Positions 54,369-64,000 are shown, numbered from the stretch's first letter. The stretch: 64,000 bases of DNA from Sphingomonas sp. Leaf21 (GCF_916858675.1 NZ_CAKASM010000014.1:23007-87006), one strand, 5' to 3'. A program made the numbers and translations. The notes: generated by a model from the sequence alone, not told the origin.

Positions 54369-55993
54369 TTCGTTTTCCCCTCATCGGCCTGGCCGCCATC
54401 GCGCTGACCGGCGCGGCCCCCGACCCGATCTCCCCCGCGCGTCTGTCCAGCGACGTGAAGACGCTCGCCTCCGACGCGTTCGAGGGGCGCGCGCCCGGCA
54501 CCCCCGGCGAAGCGAAGACGGTCGACTGGCTGGTCGCGCAGTTCAAGGCGATGGGGCTGCAACCCGGCGGGCCGGACGGGCGGTGGACGCAGGCCGTGCC
54601 GCTGATCCGTACCCAGATCGGCAAGGGCATGATGCGCGCCGGGGCGATGCCGCTCGTCCAGGGCGAGGGCGTCTATGTCTCGACCGTGCGGCCCGTCGAC
54701 CGGGTGGCGATCAAGGACGCGCCCATGGTCTTCGTCGGCTACGGCGTCCATGCGCCCGAGCGTGGCTGGGACGATTTCAAGGGCGTCGACCTGAAGGGCA
54801 AGATCGCGGTCTTCCTGGTCAACGACCCCGATTTCGAGGCGGTCGCGGGGGACGATGCCAAGGGCAGGTTCGGCGACCGGCGGATGACCTATTATGGCCG
54901 CTGGACCTACAAGTTCGAGGAAGCCGCGCGGCAGGGCGCGGTGGGGGCGCTCATCGTCCATGACACGCCGGGCGCGGGCTATGGCTGGGCGACCGTCACC
55001 GCGCCCGCGGGCGAGAATTACGATATCGTGCGCGGCGATCCCAATGCGCGGGTGTTGTTGCAGGGCTGGTTGTCGGGCGACTCGGCGAAGACGCTGTTCT
55101 CCGCCGCCGGACTGGACCTGGCGCAGCAGCGCGCCGCCGCGCGCCGCGCCGACTTCCGCCCGGTCGAATTGAAGGGGCAGCGATTCTCCGCCGACCTGCC
55201 CGTCACGACGGTGCGGGCCGAAAGCCGCAACGTGCTGGCCAGGCTCCCCGGCAGGACGCATCCCGACGAGGTCGTGATGTTCGGCGCGCATTGGGACGCC
55301 TATGGCAAGGGTGCGGCGGATGCGCAGGGTCGCACGATCCGCCCCGGCGCCAATGACGATGCGCTGGGCGTGGCGGGCGTGCTGGAGCTGGCACGCGCGT
55401 TCAAGGCCGCGCCGCCGACCGATCGCAGCCTGGTCTTCGCGCTATGGACCGGTGAGGAACGCGGGCTGCTGGGGTCGGAGACCTATGCGGTGAAGCCGGT
55501 CTATCCGCTGGCCAGGACGGTCGCCAATCTGACGCTCGATATCCTCCAGACGGCGGGTCCGTCGAAGGACGTGATGCTGGTCGGCGACGGGCAGAACGAC
55601 CTGGAGGACCGGCTGAAGGCCGCCGCCGCCGCGCAGGGGCGGACGGTGACGCCGGAGGCCCTGCCCGAGCGCGGGCTGTTCTACCGCGCCGACCATTTCT
55701 CGGTCGCGCGGCGCGGTGTGCCGACGCTGTTGCTGATGGCGATCAGCGGCGCGCCGGACCTGGTCGCGGGCGGACGACCGGCGGGGCAGGCGTGGCTCGA
55801 CGCCTATATGCGCTGCTACCACCAGACCTGTGACGCCTGGGACGCCAAATGGGACCTGCGCGGGGCGGCGGCGGATGTCGGGCTGTTCTATCGCATCGGC
55901 CGCGATCTGGCCGATGGACGGGACTGGCCGGAATGGCGTGACGGGTCCGAATTCAAGGCGATTCGGGCGGAGAGCGCGGCGAACCGGAAATGA
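54365..55993 (+). CDS. exported M28-family zinc peptidase
   Basis: A 542-residue protein with an N-terminal signal peptide (MIRFPLIGLAAIALTGAA), a PA-like insert near 130-270 and the M28 zinc site. Ligands seen are H in GAHWDAYG, D in GANDDALGVAG, the catalytic EE in WTGEERGLLG, D in LTLDILQT and H in RADHFSVARRG. It is probably a periplasmic aminopeptidase. Translation is coupled to the MAPEG gene. Confidence 0.88.
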   Translation: MIRFPLIGLAAIALTGAAPDPISPARLSSDVKTLASDAFEGRAPGTPGEAKTVDWLVAQFKAMGLQPGGPDGRWTQAVPLIRTQIGKGMMRAGAMPLVQGEGVYVSTVRPVDRVAIKDAPMVFVGYGVHAPERGWDDFKGVDLKGKIAVFLVNDPDFEAVAGDDAKGRFGDRRMTYYGRWTYKFEEAARQGAVGALIVHDTPGAGYGWATVTAPAGENYDIVRGDPNARVLLQGWLSGDSAKTLFSAAGLDLAQQRAAARRADFRPVELKGQRFSADLPVTTVRAESRNVLARLPGRTHPDEVVMFGAHWDAYGKGAADAQGRTIRPGANDDALGVAGVLELARAFKAAPPTDRSLVFALWTGEERGLLGSETYAVKPVYPLARTVANLTLDILQTAGPSKDVMLVGDGQNDLEDRLKAAAAAQGRTVTPEALPERGLFYRADHFSVARRGVPTLLLMAISGAPDLVAGGRPAGQAWLDAYMRCYHQTCDAWDAKWDLRGAAADVGLFYRIGRDLADGRDWPEWRDGSEFKAIRAESAANRK

Positions 55994-56051
55994 TTCCCTT
56001 GGCCTTCGACTTCGGCGCAAGACGTCGAAGTCGAAGGCCACGCCCGACCGC

Positions 56052-56726
56052 TTACCCCAACCCCAGAACCCGGTCCGCGACGAAGGCATTGCTCTGCCGC
56101 TCATGCCCGAAGGTGCTGGGCTGGCCGTGCCCCGGAATGAATGCCGTCTCGTTCCCCAGCGGCCACAGCTTCTCGACGATCGAGCGGATCAGCGTGTCAT
56201 GGTCGCCGCCGGGCATATCGGAGCGCCCGACCGATCCCTGGAACAGGACATCGCCGACCAGCGCGAACTTCGACGGGGCGTGGTGGAAGATCACGTGCCC
56301 GCGCGTGTGCCCGGGCGTCTCGTATACATCCAGGGTCAGGTCGCCGACCGTCACCGAGTCGCCTTCGTTCAGCCAGCGCGTCGGCTCGATCACCTGCGCC
56401 GGGATGCCATAGGCCTGCCCATCCTCGTCCAGCCGCGCGAGCCAGAAGCGATCCTCCTCCTGCGGTCCCTCGACGGGGACGCCCAGCGCATCGGACAGCG
56501 CCTTCGCGCCGCCCGCATGGTCGATATGGCCGTGGGTCAGCAGGATCTTCTCCACCGTCACGCCGGTCTTGGCGATGGCATCGTGGATGCGCGGCAGATC
56601 GCCGCCGGGATCGACCACCGCCGCCTTCATCGTCGCCGTGCACCAGACGATCGAGCAATTCTGCTGGAGCGGGGTGACGGGGACGATCGCGGCGCGGAGC
56701 GGCGGGTTCTGGGGTGCGGACGTCAT
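56052..56726 (-). CDS. MBL-fold metallo-hydrolase, glyoxalase II-like
   Basis: A 224-residue metallo-beta-lactamase-fold enzyme with THGHIDHAGG near 72, GHTRGHVIFH near 146, GDVLFQGSVGRSDMPGG near 165 and a final PGHGQPSTFGHER. These are the seven usual metal ligands of the glyoxalase II / hydroxyacylglutathione hydrolase relatives (YcbL type). The start at 56726 lacks a good binding site. It is divergent from pabB. Confidence 0.87.
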   Translation of the reverse strand: MTSAPQNPPLRAAIVPVTPLQQNCSIVWCTATMKAAVVDPGGDLPRIHDAIAKTGVTVEKILLTHGHIDHAGGAKALSDALGVPVEGPQEEDRFWLARLDEDGQAYGIPAQVIEPTRWLNEGDSVTVGDLTLDVYETPGHTRGHVIFHHAPSKFALVGDVLFQGSVGRSDMPGGDHDTLIRSIVEKLWPLGNETAFIPGHGQPSTFGHERQSNAFVADRVLGLG

Positions 56727-56759
56727 GGCCGCCGAGATAGGCGCTGAGACACTGACATC

Positions 56760-56799
56760 CAATCGATACTTCGTAATCGTTCGTGGGCAATCGATACTT
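56760..56799. promoter_or_regulatory. direct repeat between divergent MBL and pabB genes
   Basis: The 12-mer caatcgatactt occurs at 56760-56771 and again at 56788-56799, 28 nt apart (almost three helical turns), in the 110-bp gap between two outward-facing genes. A repeat with this phase could be two binding sites for one regulator. Recently duplicated sequence is the alternative. No known regulator site matches. Confidence 0.4.
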
Positions 56800-56836
56800 G
56801 CATGTGCGGGGACGGGCCGTGCATGGATCGTCGGGC

Positions 56837-58585
56837 ATGTTGCGCCTTGATGTCCCTTTCGTGCTGCTCGACGACGCCCGGGACGGAGGGGCGGCGGCGC
56901 GACTCTATTCCGCGCCAGTCGAGATCGTCGTCGCGCAGCGGCCGGACGAGGTCGTGCCCGCGCTGGACCGGCTTCGCGAGGCACGGTCGCGCGGACTGCA
57001 CGCCGCCGGGATGATCGCCTATGAGGCGGGGGCGGCGCTGGAGTCGGGCATAGCCGCACGGGCGACCGACGGCCCGCTCCTGTGGTTCGGCCTGTTCGAA
57101 GGCTTTGAGGAAATTACGGTCGAATCGGCGCTGCCCGACCCGGCGGGGGCGTGGATCGGCGCGCTCGAGCCCGAATGGGACGAGGCGCGCCATGCCGCGC
57201 AATTCGCCGAGGTGCAGCGACTGATCGCGGCGGGGGATCTCTATCAGGTCAATCTGTCCTTTCGCGCGAGCGCGCCGGTGCTGGGCGATCCGCTGGCGCT
57301 CTATGCGGGGCTGCGCGCCCGGTCGCGCGCGGGCTGGGGGGCGGTGGTCGCGACCGGCGAGACGGTGATCCTGTCGCTGTCGCCCGAGATGTTCGTCGCG
57401 CTGGAGGATGGCCGCCTGACCGCGCGGCCGATGAAGGGCACGGCGCGGCGCGAGGCCGATCCCGTCGCCGATTCGCGGGCGGCGCGGGACTTGCGCGACG
57501 ATCCCAAGCAGCGCGCCGAGAATCTGATGATCGTCGACCTGATGCGCAACGACCTGTCACGCGCCGCGCGCGCGGGTTCGGTCGCGGTGCCCGAGCTGTT
57601 CGCGGTCGAGCCCTATCCCACCGTCCATCAGATGGTCTCGACGGTCACCGCCGCGCTGGCCGAGGGGCGCGACGCGGTCGATGTGCTGGCGGCGCTGTTC
57701 CCCTGCGGGTCGATCACCGGCGCGCCCAAGATCCGCGCGATGCAGGCGATCGCCGCCGTCGAGGACTCGGCGCGCGGCATCTATACCGGTGCGATCGGGC
57801 GGCTGGATGCGGATGGCGACGCGATGTTCAACGTCGCGATCCGCACGCTGACCTGGCCGCGCGGCGCCACCCATGCCACGCTGGGCATCGGATCGGGCGT
57901 GGTCGCCGACTCGCGTGCGGCGGCCGAGTGGGACGAATGCCTCGCCAAGGCCGCCTTCCTCTCCGGCGGACAACCCGAAATCGACCTGATCGAGACAATG
58001 GCCTTCGATCCGATCGAGGGCATCCAGCATCTGGAGGCGCATCTCGCCCGGATGAAGGCCAGTGCCGCCGCGCTCGGGTTCGCCTTCGACCGGCATGACG
58101 CGCGCAACGAGTTGCAGGCGGCGACCTTCCGCCTGCGCGAGGCCCGGCGAATCCGCCTGCTTCTCGCACGTGGCGGGGCGGTGGTGGTCGAGGTCGGTCC
58201 CGCGCCCGCGCCGTTCGAGGAGGTGGTGCCGGTGCGGATCGTGCCGCTGCCCGTCGCTCCGGACGATCTCCGCCTGCGGCACAAGACCAGCGCGCGGAGC
58301 TTCTACGATGCCGCGCGCAGGGCGGCGGGGACGGCCGAAGTGGTGTTCGAGGCGCCCGACGGCGGCCTGACCGAGGGCAGCTTCACCTCGCTCTTCGTGC
58401 CGCGCGGCGACCGGCTGGTGACGCCGCCGCTGGCGCAGGGACTCCTGCCCGGTGTCTTGCGCGGCCACCTGATCGAGACCGGGCAGGCGATGGAGGGGCG
58501 ATTGACACGCGCCGATCTGCGAGACGGATTCTTGCTTGGTAACGCGCTTCGCGGATTGTTTCGTGCACGAATGGTTGCGGATTGA
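56837..58585 (+). CDS. pabB: fused aminodeoxychorismate synthase/lyase (PabB-PabC)
   Basis: The 582-residue protein combines component I of aminodeoxychorismate synthase with the lyase in one chain for p-aminobenzoate and folate synthesis. The chorismate-binding half runs to about residue 390 and has RPMKGTARRE near 210, LMIVDLMRNDLSRAA near 245 and CGSITGAPKIRAM near 305. The second part is a class IV PLP enzyme (LRLRHKTSARSFYDAAR and VFEAPDGGLTEGSFTSLF in outline). Start at 56837 gives the usual opening MLRLDVPFVLLDDA. Confidence 0.9.
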   Translation: MLRLDVPFVLLDDARDGGAAARLYSAPVEIVVAQRPDEVVPALDRLREARSRGLHAAGMIAYEAGAALESGIAARATDGPLLWFGLFEGFEEITVESALPDPAGAWIGALEPEWDEARHAAQFAEVQRLIAAGDLYQVNLSFRASAPVLGDPLALYAGLRARSRAGWGAVVATGETVILSLSPEMFVALEDGRLTARPMKGTARREADPVADSRAARDLRDDPKQRAENLMIVDLMRNDLSRAARAGSVAVPELFAVEPYPTVHQMVSTVTAALAEGRDAVDVLAALFPCGSITGAPKIRAMQAIAAVEDSARGIYTGAIGRLDADGDAMFNVAIRTLTWPRGATHATLGIGSGVVADSRAAAEWDECLAKAAFLSGGQPEIDLIETMAFDPIEGIQHLEAHLARMKASAAALGFAFDRHDARNELQAATFRLREARRIRLLLARGGAVVVEVGPAPAPFEEVVPVRIVPLPVAPDDLRLRHKTSARSFYDAARRAAGTAEVVFEAPDGGLTEGSFTSLFVPRGDRLVTPPLAQGLLPGVLRGHLIETGQAMEGRLTRADLRDGFLLGNALRGLFRARMVAD

Positions 58586-59839
<1,254 letters not shown>

Positions 59840-59846
59840 ATCGGGC

Positions 59847-59929
59847 ATTGCTGCGGCGCAAAGCCAGCCGATTGGGCCAAGTGCACGATCTGGCTGGCTT
59901 TTTCATGTCAATATATGCGCCGCAGCAAT
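59847..59929. other. nested inverted repeats behind aspC
   Basis: A perfect 14-bp outer pair (59847-59860 with 59916-59929, attgctgcggcgca and its complement) surrounds the inner terminator hairpin of aspC. The outer arms contain TGC-N3-GCA cores (tgcggcgca, tgcgccgca) like those in the phasin operator region. It could be a protein-binding site for the downstream small gene, or a structured RNA 3' end. Confidence 0.5.
59860..59903 (+). terminator. intrinsic terminator of aspC
   Basis: Arms aaagccagcc (59860-59869) and ggctggcttt (59892-59901) form a 10-bp stem with a 22-nt loop, followed by two more T. It starts 21 nt past the aspC stop. The long loop makes it a little weaker than a classical terminator. 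Confidence 0.75.
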
Positions 59930-60079
59930 ATGGCTTAACTGTGGCATGAACGACACGTCCACGTGCCGTTAATGCTGTGTTTCTATAAACGCCATTGTCG
60001 GAACGGCGCCGATCGACCACATCGCGCCCGGAAGATCGCCGCCCATCCGGGGGCGACCCGTTTAGACAGGTGAAGTTCG

Positions 60080-60217
60080 ATGCGTGCCCTCCTCAAGTCC
60101 AGCTTCGTATGGCAGTTCGCCGGCGGATTTGCGCTTGGCGCCCTGGGTCTCGTGATGCTTCATCCGGCGGAAGCGCCCAGTTGTTACGGCTCGGCTCCGG
60201 TCGAGGCGGTTCGCTAA
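60080..60217 (+). CDS. 45-aa membrane or exported peptide
   Basis: A short gene with a good binding site (aggtgaa) 6 nt before the ATG. The peptide MRALLKSSFVWQFAGGFALG begins it and carries one hydrophobic helix up to about residue 27, followed by MLHPAEAPSCYGSA and a short polar tail with one cysteine. The layout suits a small inner-membrane protein or an exported peptide with an uncleaved signal. I do not know its function; the nested inverted repeat lies about 150 bp upstream. Confidence 0.65.
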   Translation: MRALLKSSFVWQFAGGFALGALGLVMLHPAEAPSCYGSAPVEAVR

Positions 60218-60325
60218 GGGCTTTTCCCTTGGCCTTCGACTCTGCTCTGCCCGAGCGAAGTCGAAGCCTATACCCACAGCCTCCCGGCCCCTAGCCGAAA
60301 CCCAAAACCATCCCATATCAGGCTG

Positions 60326-60991
60326 ATGCGTACCACCCTTTGCATCGCCCTCGCCGCGACCGCTTTCGGATCGCTCGCGTTATCCTCGCTTCCCGCCCAG
60401 GCCGAACGCGCCGTTCCGCTGCCAAAGGCGGCGCTCGACGTGCCCGCCTCGGGGCGTAGCCAGACGGCGGTGCTGGCGGGCGGATGCTTCTGGGGGATGG
60501 AGGCGGTGTTCGAGCGGGTGAAGGGCGTGACCGCCGTGACCGCGGGCTATGCCGGTGGCGGTCGACAGGATGCCAATTACGGCGCGGTCTCGACCGAGCG
60601 GACCCGCCATGCCGAGGCGGTCCGGATCACCTATGACCCCGCGCGGGTGTCCTATGCGACGTTGCTGCGCGTCTATTTTTCGATCGCGCATGATCCGACC
60701 CAGGTCGGCGGACAGGGGCCCGATCGCGGGCCGAGCTATCGCTCCGCCATCTTCGCCCAGACGCCGGACCAGGCCCGCATCGCGCGCGCCTATATCGCGC
60801 AACTGACCCGGGCACATGCGTTCGCCAGGCCGATCACGACGCGGATCGAGCAGGGCGGCTTCTACCCCGCCGAGGCCGAGCACCAGAATTTCTATGATCG
60901 CAACCCGACGCACCCCTATATCGTGCGCTGGGACAAGCCCAAGGTCGCCGGGTTCCGCGCGGGCTTCCCCGACCTCGCGCGCGCCGGATAA
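60326..60991 (+). CDS. msrA: exported peptide methionine sulfoxide reductase A
   Basis: The 221-residue enzyme has a signal peptide (to about residue 26, ending AQA) and so acts in the periplasm, repairing methionine-S-sulfoxide. The catalytic cysteine is C54 in GGCFWGMEAVFE; SYRSAIFAQ near 131 and EAEHQNFYDRNP near 178 are conserved. No other cysteine remains in the mature protein, so it is a one-cysteine MsrA that needs an external thiol. It converges on pdeM. Confidence 0.9.
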   Translation: MRTTLCIALAATAFGSLALSSLPAQAERAVPLPKAALDVPASGRSQTAVLAGGCFWGMEAVFERVKGVTAVTAGYAGGGRQDANYGAVSTERTRHAEAVRITYDPARVSYATLLRVYFSIAHDPTQVGGQGPDRGPSYRSAIFAQTPDQARIARAYIAQLTRAHAFARPITTRIEQGGFYPAEAEHQNFYDRNPTHPYIVRWDKPKVAGFRAGFPDLARAG

Positions 60992-61654
60992 TCAGGCGGC
61001 GACGGGAAAGCGGAGCATCCGGTCGCGCACCGGGACCAGTGCTTCGGCCGAGCGCCCGACCGCCTCGATCAGCGCCGGGTGATCGACGTCCAGCCCCCCG
61101 GTCAACGCACCGAAGGCGGGCAGGATCAGCTTGTCGGTCGTCCCCACGAAACACCGCCGCGCGACCAGCTTGCCGCGCACCCTCAGGCGCAGCTTGGGGT
61201 GGAAATGCCCCGATACTTCCGGCCGCGTCTCCGCCGGATCGGCTTCGTGGCGAAGGACCAGCCCGTCGACCAGCGCCTCGTCCACCACCACGCCACCGCA
61301 ACGGTCGCGCAATACCGGGTCGTGGTTGCCGGTGATCCAGGTCCAGTCGGTCGACCCGGTCAGCGCGAGCAGCATCGCCCGCGCCTCCGGCAACAGCCGG
61401 TCGCAGCCCTCGGCATCGTGGAAACTGTCGCCCAGGCACCAGACCGCGCGCGCGCCGGTCCGCGCGACGATCGCGGTCAGCTCGCTCAGGGTCGCCAGCG
61501 AATCATAGGGGGGCAGCATCTGTCCGCCGCCCGCATACCAGCTCGCCTTCTCCAGATGCAGGTCCGCGACCAGCAGTGCGGACCGCGCGGGCCAGAACAG
61601 CGCGCCATCGGCCAGCGCCAGAAACGCATGTCCGCCGAACGAAAAGGGAACCAT
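60992..61654 (-). CDS. pdeM: ligase-associated DNA damage response endonuclease PdeM
   Basis: A 220-residue calcineurin-like phosphoesterase: ADLHLEKASW near 29, GDSFHD near 78, GNHD near 110 and SGHFHPKL near 145 are the metal-binding motifs. The sequence fits PdeM, normally encoded with a ligase, nuclease and helicase; none of these is adjacent here. I chose the ATG at 61654; a longer start at 61699 is possible. It is divergent from kup. Confidence 0.85.
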   Translation of the reverse strand: MVPFSFGGHAFLALADGALFWPARSALLVADLHLEKASWYAGGGQMLPPYDSLATLSELTAIVARTGARAVWCLGDSFHDAEGCDRLLPEARAMLLALTGSTDWTWITGNHDPVLRDRCGGVVVDEALVDGLVLRHEADPAETRPEVSGHFHPKLRLRVRGKLVARRCFVGTTDKLILPAFGALTGGLDVDHPALIEAVGRSAEALVPVRDRMLRFPVAA

Positions 61655-61779
61655 TTGCCGTCCATGCGCTTGACGCTGCGCAATATCAAGCGTTTGCATC
61701 GGCCTTGGGAAAGCCCTTGCTTCCCCGACGGAGAAGCGTAAAGCGCGCCGTCCTTTTGGCACAGGGGGTTCCAGCGGGC

Positions 61780-63768
61780 ATGACGGGTACGGCGACCGAG
61801 ATCACGGCCAATCAGACCACCGCCCCGGGCACGGGCACGGGCACGGGCACGGCGGACGCCGCGCATCGCCACCCCGCGCTCGCCGCGCTGACCGTCGGGG
61901 CGATCGGCGTGGTGTTCGGCGATATCGGCACCAGCCCGCTCTACGCCTTTCGCGAGGCGCTCTCCCAATCGGCGGGCGACGGCATCGATCCCAGCGAGAT
62001 ATTGGGGGTGCTCAGCCTGGCGCTCTGGTCGCTGATCCTGGTCGTGACGATCAAATATGTCGTCTTCCTGATGCGCGCCGACAATCAGGGCGAGGGTGGG
62101 GTGCTGGCGCTGGCCGCGCTCGCCCGGCGCTCGGTCGGCATACGCTCGCGCCTGGCGCTCGTGCTCGGCGCGGCGGGGGCGTCGCTCTTCTACGGCGATG
62201 CGATCATTACGCCGGCCTTGTCGGTCCTGTCGGCGATGGAGGGGCTGCACACCATTCCCGCCGCCGCGACGATCTTCAACGAGGAGGTCATCCGGCTGTG
62301 CACGATCGTCATCCTGGTCGCGCTGTTCTTTATCCAGTCGCGCGGCACGGCGTCGGTGTCCAAGCTGTTCGGGCCGATCTGCATCCTGTGGTTCCTCGTC
62401 ATCGGCGGGCTGGGCCTGTGGCACATCGCCGACGAGCCTTCGATCGCGCGAGTGATCTGGCCGGGCTATGGCGTCGGCTTCCTGGCGAGCCACGGCGTCG
62501 TCGGGCTGTTCGTGCTGGGCGCGGTATTCCTGACGGTGACCGGCGCGGAGGCGCTGACCGCCGATATGGGGCATTTCGGGCGGCTGCCCATCCGGATCGG
62601 CTGGTTCTCGCTGGTGCTGCCCGCGCTGACGCTCAACTATCTGGGGCAGGGCGCCTTCGCGCTGTCCGCGCTCGAACGGGCGACCGCCAACGGACAGCCC
62701 TTCACCAACCAGGACTGGTTCTTCCTGATGGCGCCCGAGGCGTTTCGCCCCGCGCTGATCGTGCTGGCGGGCCTCGCCACGGTGATCGCGGCGCAGGCGG
62801 TGATCACCGGTGCCTTCTCGCTGACCCAGCAGGCGATCCAGCTCGGGCTGCTGCCGCGTCTGCGCGTGCGCCAGACCTCGGCGGATTTCCAGGGCCAGAT
62901 CTATCTGCCCGCGATCAACTGGCTGCTGCTGTTCGGGGTGCTGGTGCTGGTCGTCCAGTTCAAGACATCCTCGGCGATGGCTGCCGCCTATGGCATCGCG
63001 GTCACCGGCACGATGGTGGTGACCACCTGCCTCGCCTATCTGGTGGTGCGGCACCGCTGGGGCTGGTCGCGGCCGCTGGCGCTGGCGGCGATCCTGCCGT
63101 TCCTGGCGCTCGACCTCGTCTTCTTCGGCGCCAACATCCTTCGCGTGATCGAGGGGGGGTGGGTGCCGCTGCTCGTCGGGGCGGGCGTCGGCCTCATCAT
63201 CCATACCTGGGTGCGTGGGCGCGGCATCGTCGCGGCGTTCGAGAAGCGCCAGGCCATCCCGCTCGCCGACCTCGCCGCCGCGCTCGCCAAGCGACCGCCC
63301 GAGCGGGTGCCGGGGACGGCGGTGTTCCTGACCGCCAATCCCGCCTCCGCGCCGGGGGCGCTGCTCCACAATCTGAAACACAACAAGATCCTGCACTCGC
63401 AGAATTTGATCGTTACGATCCGCACCGCCGACCGTCCCGTCGTGCCGCCGGAACGCCGCGCGCATGTCGAGCGGCTGGACGACAATTTCGCGACCGTCGC
63501 GCTGACCTATGGCTTCATGGAGACGCCCGACGTACCGCGCGACCTGCCCCGCGATCTGGGCGTCGAACGGCGGGCGTCGGGGCTGGATCCGATGAAGACG
63601 AGCTATTTTATCGGCCGCAACACGCTCAAGCCCGAGGCCGAGAAGGGCATGCCGCCATGGCAGGACCGGCTGTTCATGTTCCTGCAGCGCAACGCCAGCG
63701 ACCCGACCGACTTCCTGCGGATCCCGCCGGGCAAGGTGCTCGAACTGGGCGAGCAGGTCACGGTGTAA
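61780..63768 (+). CDS. kup: Kup-family potassium transporter
   Basis: The 662-residue K+ uptake protein has about 12 membrane helices in the first 450 residues. Visible marks are GVVFGDIGTSPLYAFRE near 45, KYVVFLMRADNQGEGGVLAL near 90 in outline, SLFYGDAIITPALSVLSA near 130 and LVVRHRWGWSR near 420. A cytosolic C-terminal domain follows. The start at 61780 gives an N-terminus with (Gly-Thr) repeats encoded by four tandem gggcac units at 61827-61850. Length is normal. Confidence 0.93.
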   Translation: MTGTATEITANQTTAPGTGTGTGTADAAHRHPALAALTVGAIGVVFGDIGTSPLYAFREALSQSAGDGIDPSEILGVLSLALWSLILVVTIKYVVFLMRADNQGEGGVLALAALARRSVGIRSRLALVLGAAGASLFYGDAIITPALSVLSAMEGLHTIPAAATIFNEEVIRLCTIVILVALFFIQSRGTASVSKLFGPICILWFLVIGGLGLWHIADEPSIARVIWPGYGVGFLASHGVVGLFVLGAVFLTVTGAEALTADMGHFGRLPIRIGWFSLVLPALTLNYLGQGAFALSALERATANGQPFTNQDWFFLMAPEAFRPALIVLAGLATVIAAQAVITGAFSLTQQAIQLGLLPRLRVRQTSADFQGQIYLPAINWLLLFGVLVLVVQFKTSSAMAAAYGIAVTGTMVVTTCLAYLVVRHRWGWSRPLALAAILPFLALDLVFFGANILRVIEGGWVPLLVGAGVGLIIHTWVRGRGIVAAFEKRQAIPLADLAAALAKRPPERVPGTAVFLTANPASAPGALLHNLKHNKILHSQNLIVTIRTADRPVVPPERRAHVERLDDNFATVALTYGFMETPDVPRDLPRDLGVERRASGLDPMKTSYFIGRNTLKPEAEKGMPPWQDRLFMFLQRNASDPTDFLRIPPGKVLELGEQVTV

Positions 63769-63856
63769 GGATTTCCCCCCAAGCATAGTTCGGGGGGCTG
63801 AGTCGGACGGCATACCAGCTTTCAAGTGTCGGTTGTGGGAGGCCGCGCCGGACCTT

Positions 63857-63985
63857 GCCCCACCACCACCCGGCTATCGCCAGGCGGTCCCCCTCCCCAT
63901 CCGAGATGGGGAGGATTGGAAGAGCCCTATTCCTCCCCAAGCTTGCTTGGGGAGGGGGACCGCCGCGAAGCGGTGGTGGAGGGGC
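63857..63985. repeat. intergenic palindromic repeat, family B, copy 2
   Basis: About 130 bp behind kup: ccaccaccacccggctatcg and aggcggtccccctcccc on one side, cttggggagggggaccgccg and gcggtggtggagggg on the other, forming a large inverted repeat with small internal palindromes (ccccatccgagatgggg). The same blocks occur at 21971-22107. It runs nearly to the end of the window; I see no gene in the last 232 bp. Confidence 0.75.
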
Positions 63986-64000
63986 TAGGTCCGGCGGTCT

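Noticed and set aside
59943..59966. EcfG promoter ahead of the 45-aa gene
   Set aside because: gaac and cgtt are present but the spacer is about 15 nt and the first G of GGAAC is missing, so the match is too weak.
61486..63825. 779-codon open frame antisense to kup
   Set aside because: Arg/His/Gln/Asp-rich shadow of a clear Kup transporter, with no domain.

Overview
The window looks like core chromosome of a GC-rich alphaproteobacterium of the Sphingomonadaceae, most likely Sphingomonas in the strict sense. The basis is recognition of the proteins: the OprB porin, COQ9, HWE kinase, class I PhaC with phasin, the fused PabB-PabC, the RibBX-like RibB, and the rpmF-plsX-fabH-ihfA-merR order. Genes are tightly packed, with many ATGA, GTGA or TGATG stop/start overlaps. 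There is no rRNA, prophage, insertion sequence or CRISPR array. One tRNA gene is present, tRNA-Leu(GAG) at 16.6 kb.

Layout. 0-9.6 kb: a leader with two short ORFs ahead of an OprB-type porin, then hydroxybutyryl-CoA dehydrogenase, a DUF1176 protein, a PEBP-like protein, a 35-residue membrane peptide, a diguanylate cyclase, an exported peroxiredoxin, HisN and an AsmA protein. 9.7-16.3 kb: rpmI-rplT with a clear terminator, DUF1489, ankyrin protein, the SCO-YcgN-YgjP-type operon, a class A penicillin-binding protein and a tandem PilZ protein. 16.6-22 kb: tRNA-Leu, MATE pump, zinc-finger membrane protein, and a coupled ftsE-ftsX-ydcF-plsC operon. 22-26 kb: hisC-tyrA (minus) and metX-metW (plus), an amino-acid block. 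26-31 kb: a single-domain response regulator converging on an HWE kinase, then ssb, feoB and feoA read from a promoter with a perfect iron-regulator-like palindrome. 31-38 kb: COQ9 and an EamA exporter, an old-yellow-enzyme reductase, and the riboflavin run ribD-ribE-ribB-ribH followed by a GNAT remnant.

38-42 kb: PHA storage genes, phasin and phaC, with a long inverted repeat between them, and alaC. 42-50.4 kb: a membrane diguanylate cyclase, pheST, an aldose 1-epimerase-like gene, prfC and an unknown protein. 50.7-53.7 kb: the envelope/lipid operon rpmF-plsX-fabH-ihfA-merR (minus). 53.9-64 kb: MAPEG and M28 peptidase, an MBL hydrolase, pabBC, aspC, a 45-residue peptide, exported MsrA, PdeM and the Kup potassium transporter.

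Most genes are housekeeping: translation, amino-acid and cofactor synthesis, membrane lipid and wall synthesis. The less ordinary features are mainly small or non-coding. They are a possible translationally controlled leader at the left edge; a PhaF-like basic extension on the phasin with two plausible starts; large inverted repeats at the phasin promoter and behind aspC; a truncated acetyltransferase in the riboflavin operon; and several families of palindromic intergenic repeats. I saw no clear defence island or wholly new multigene system. All functional calls come from reading the sequence; no database search was run.
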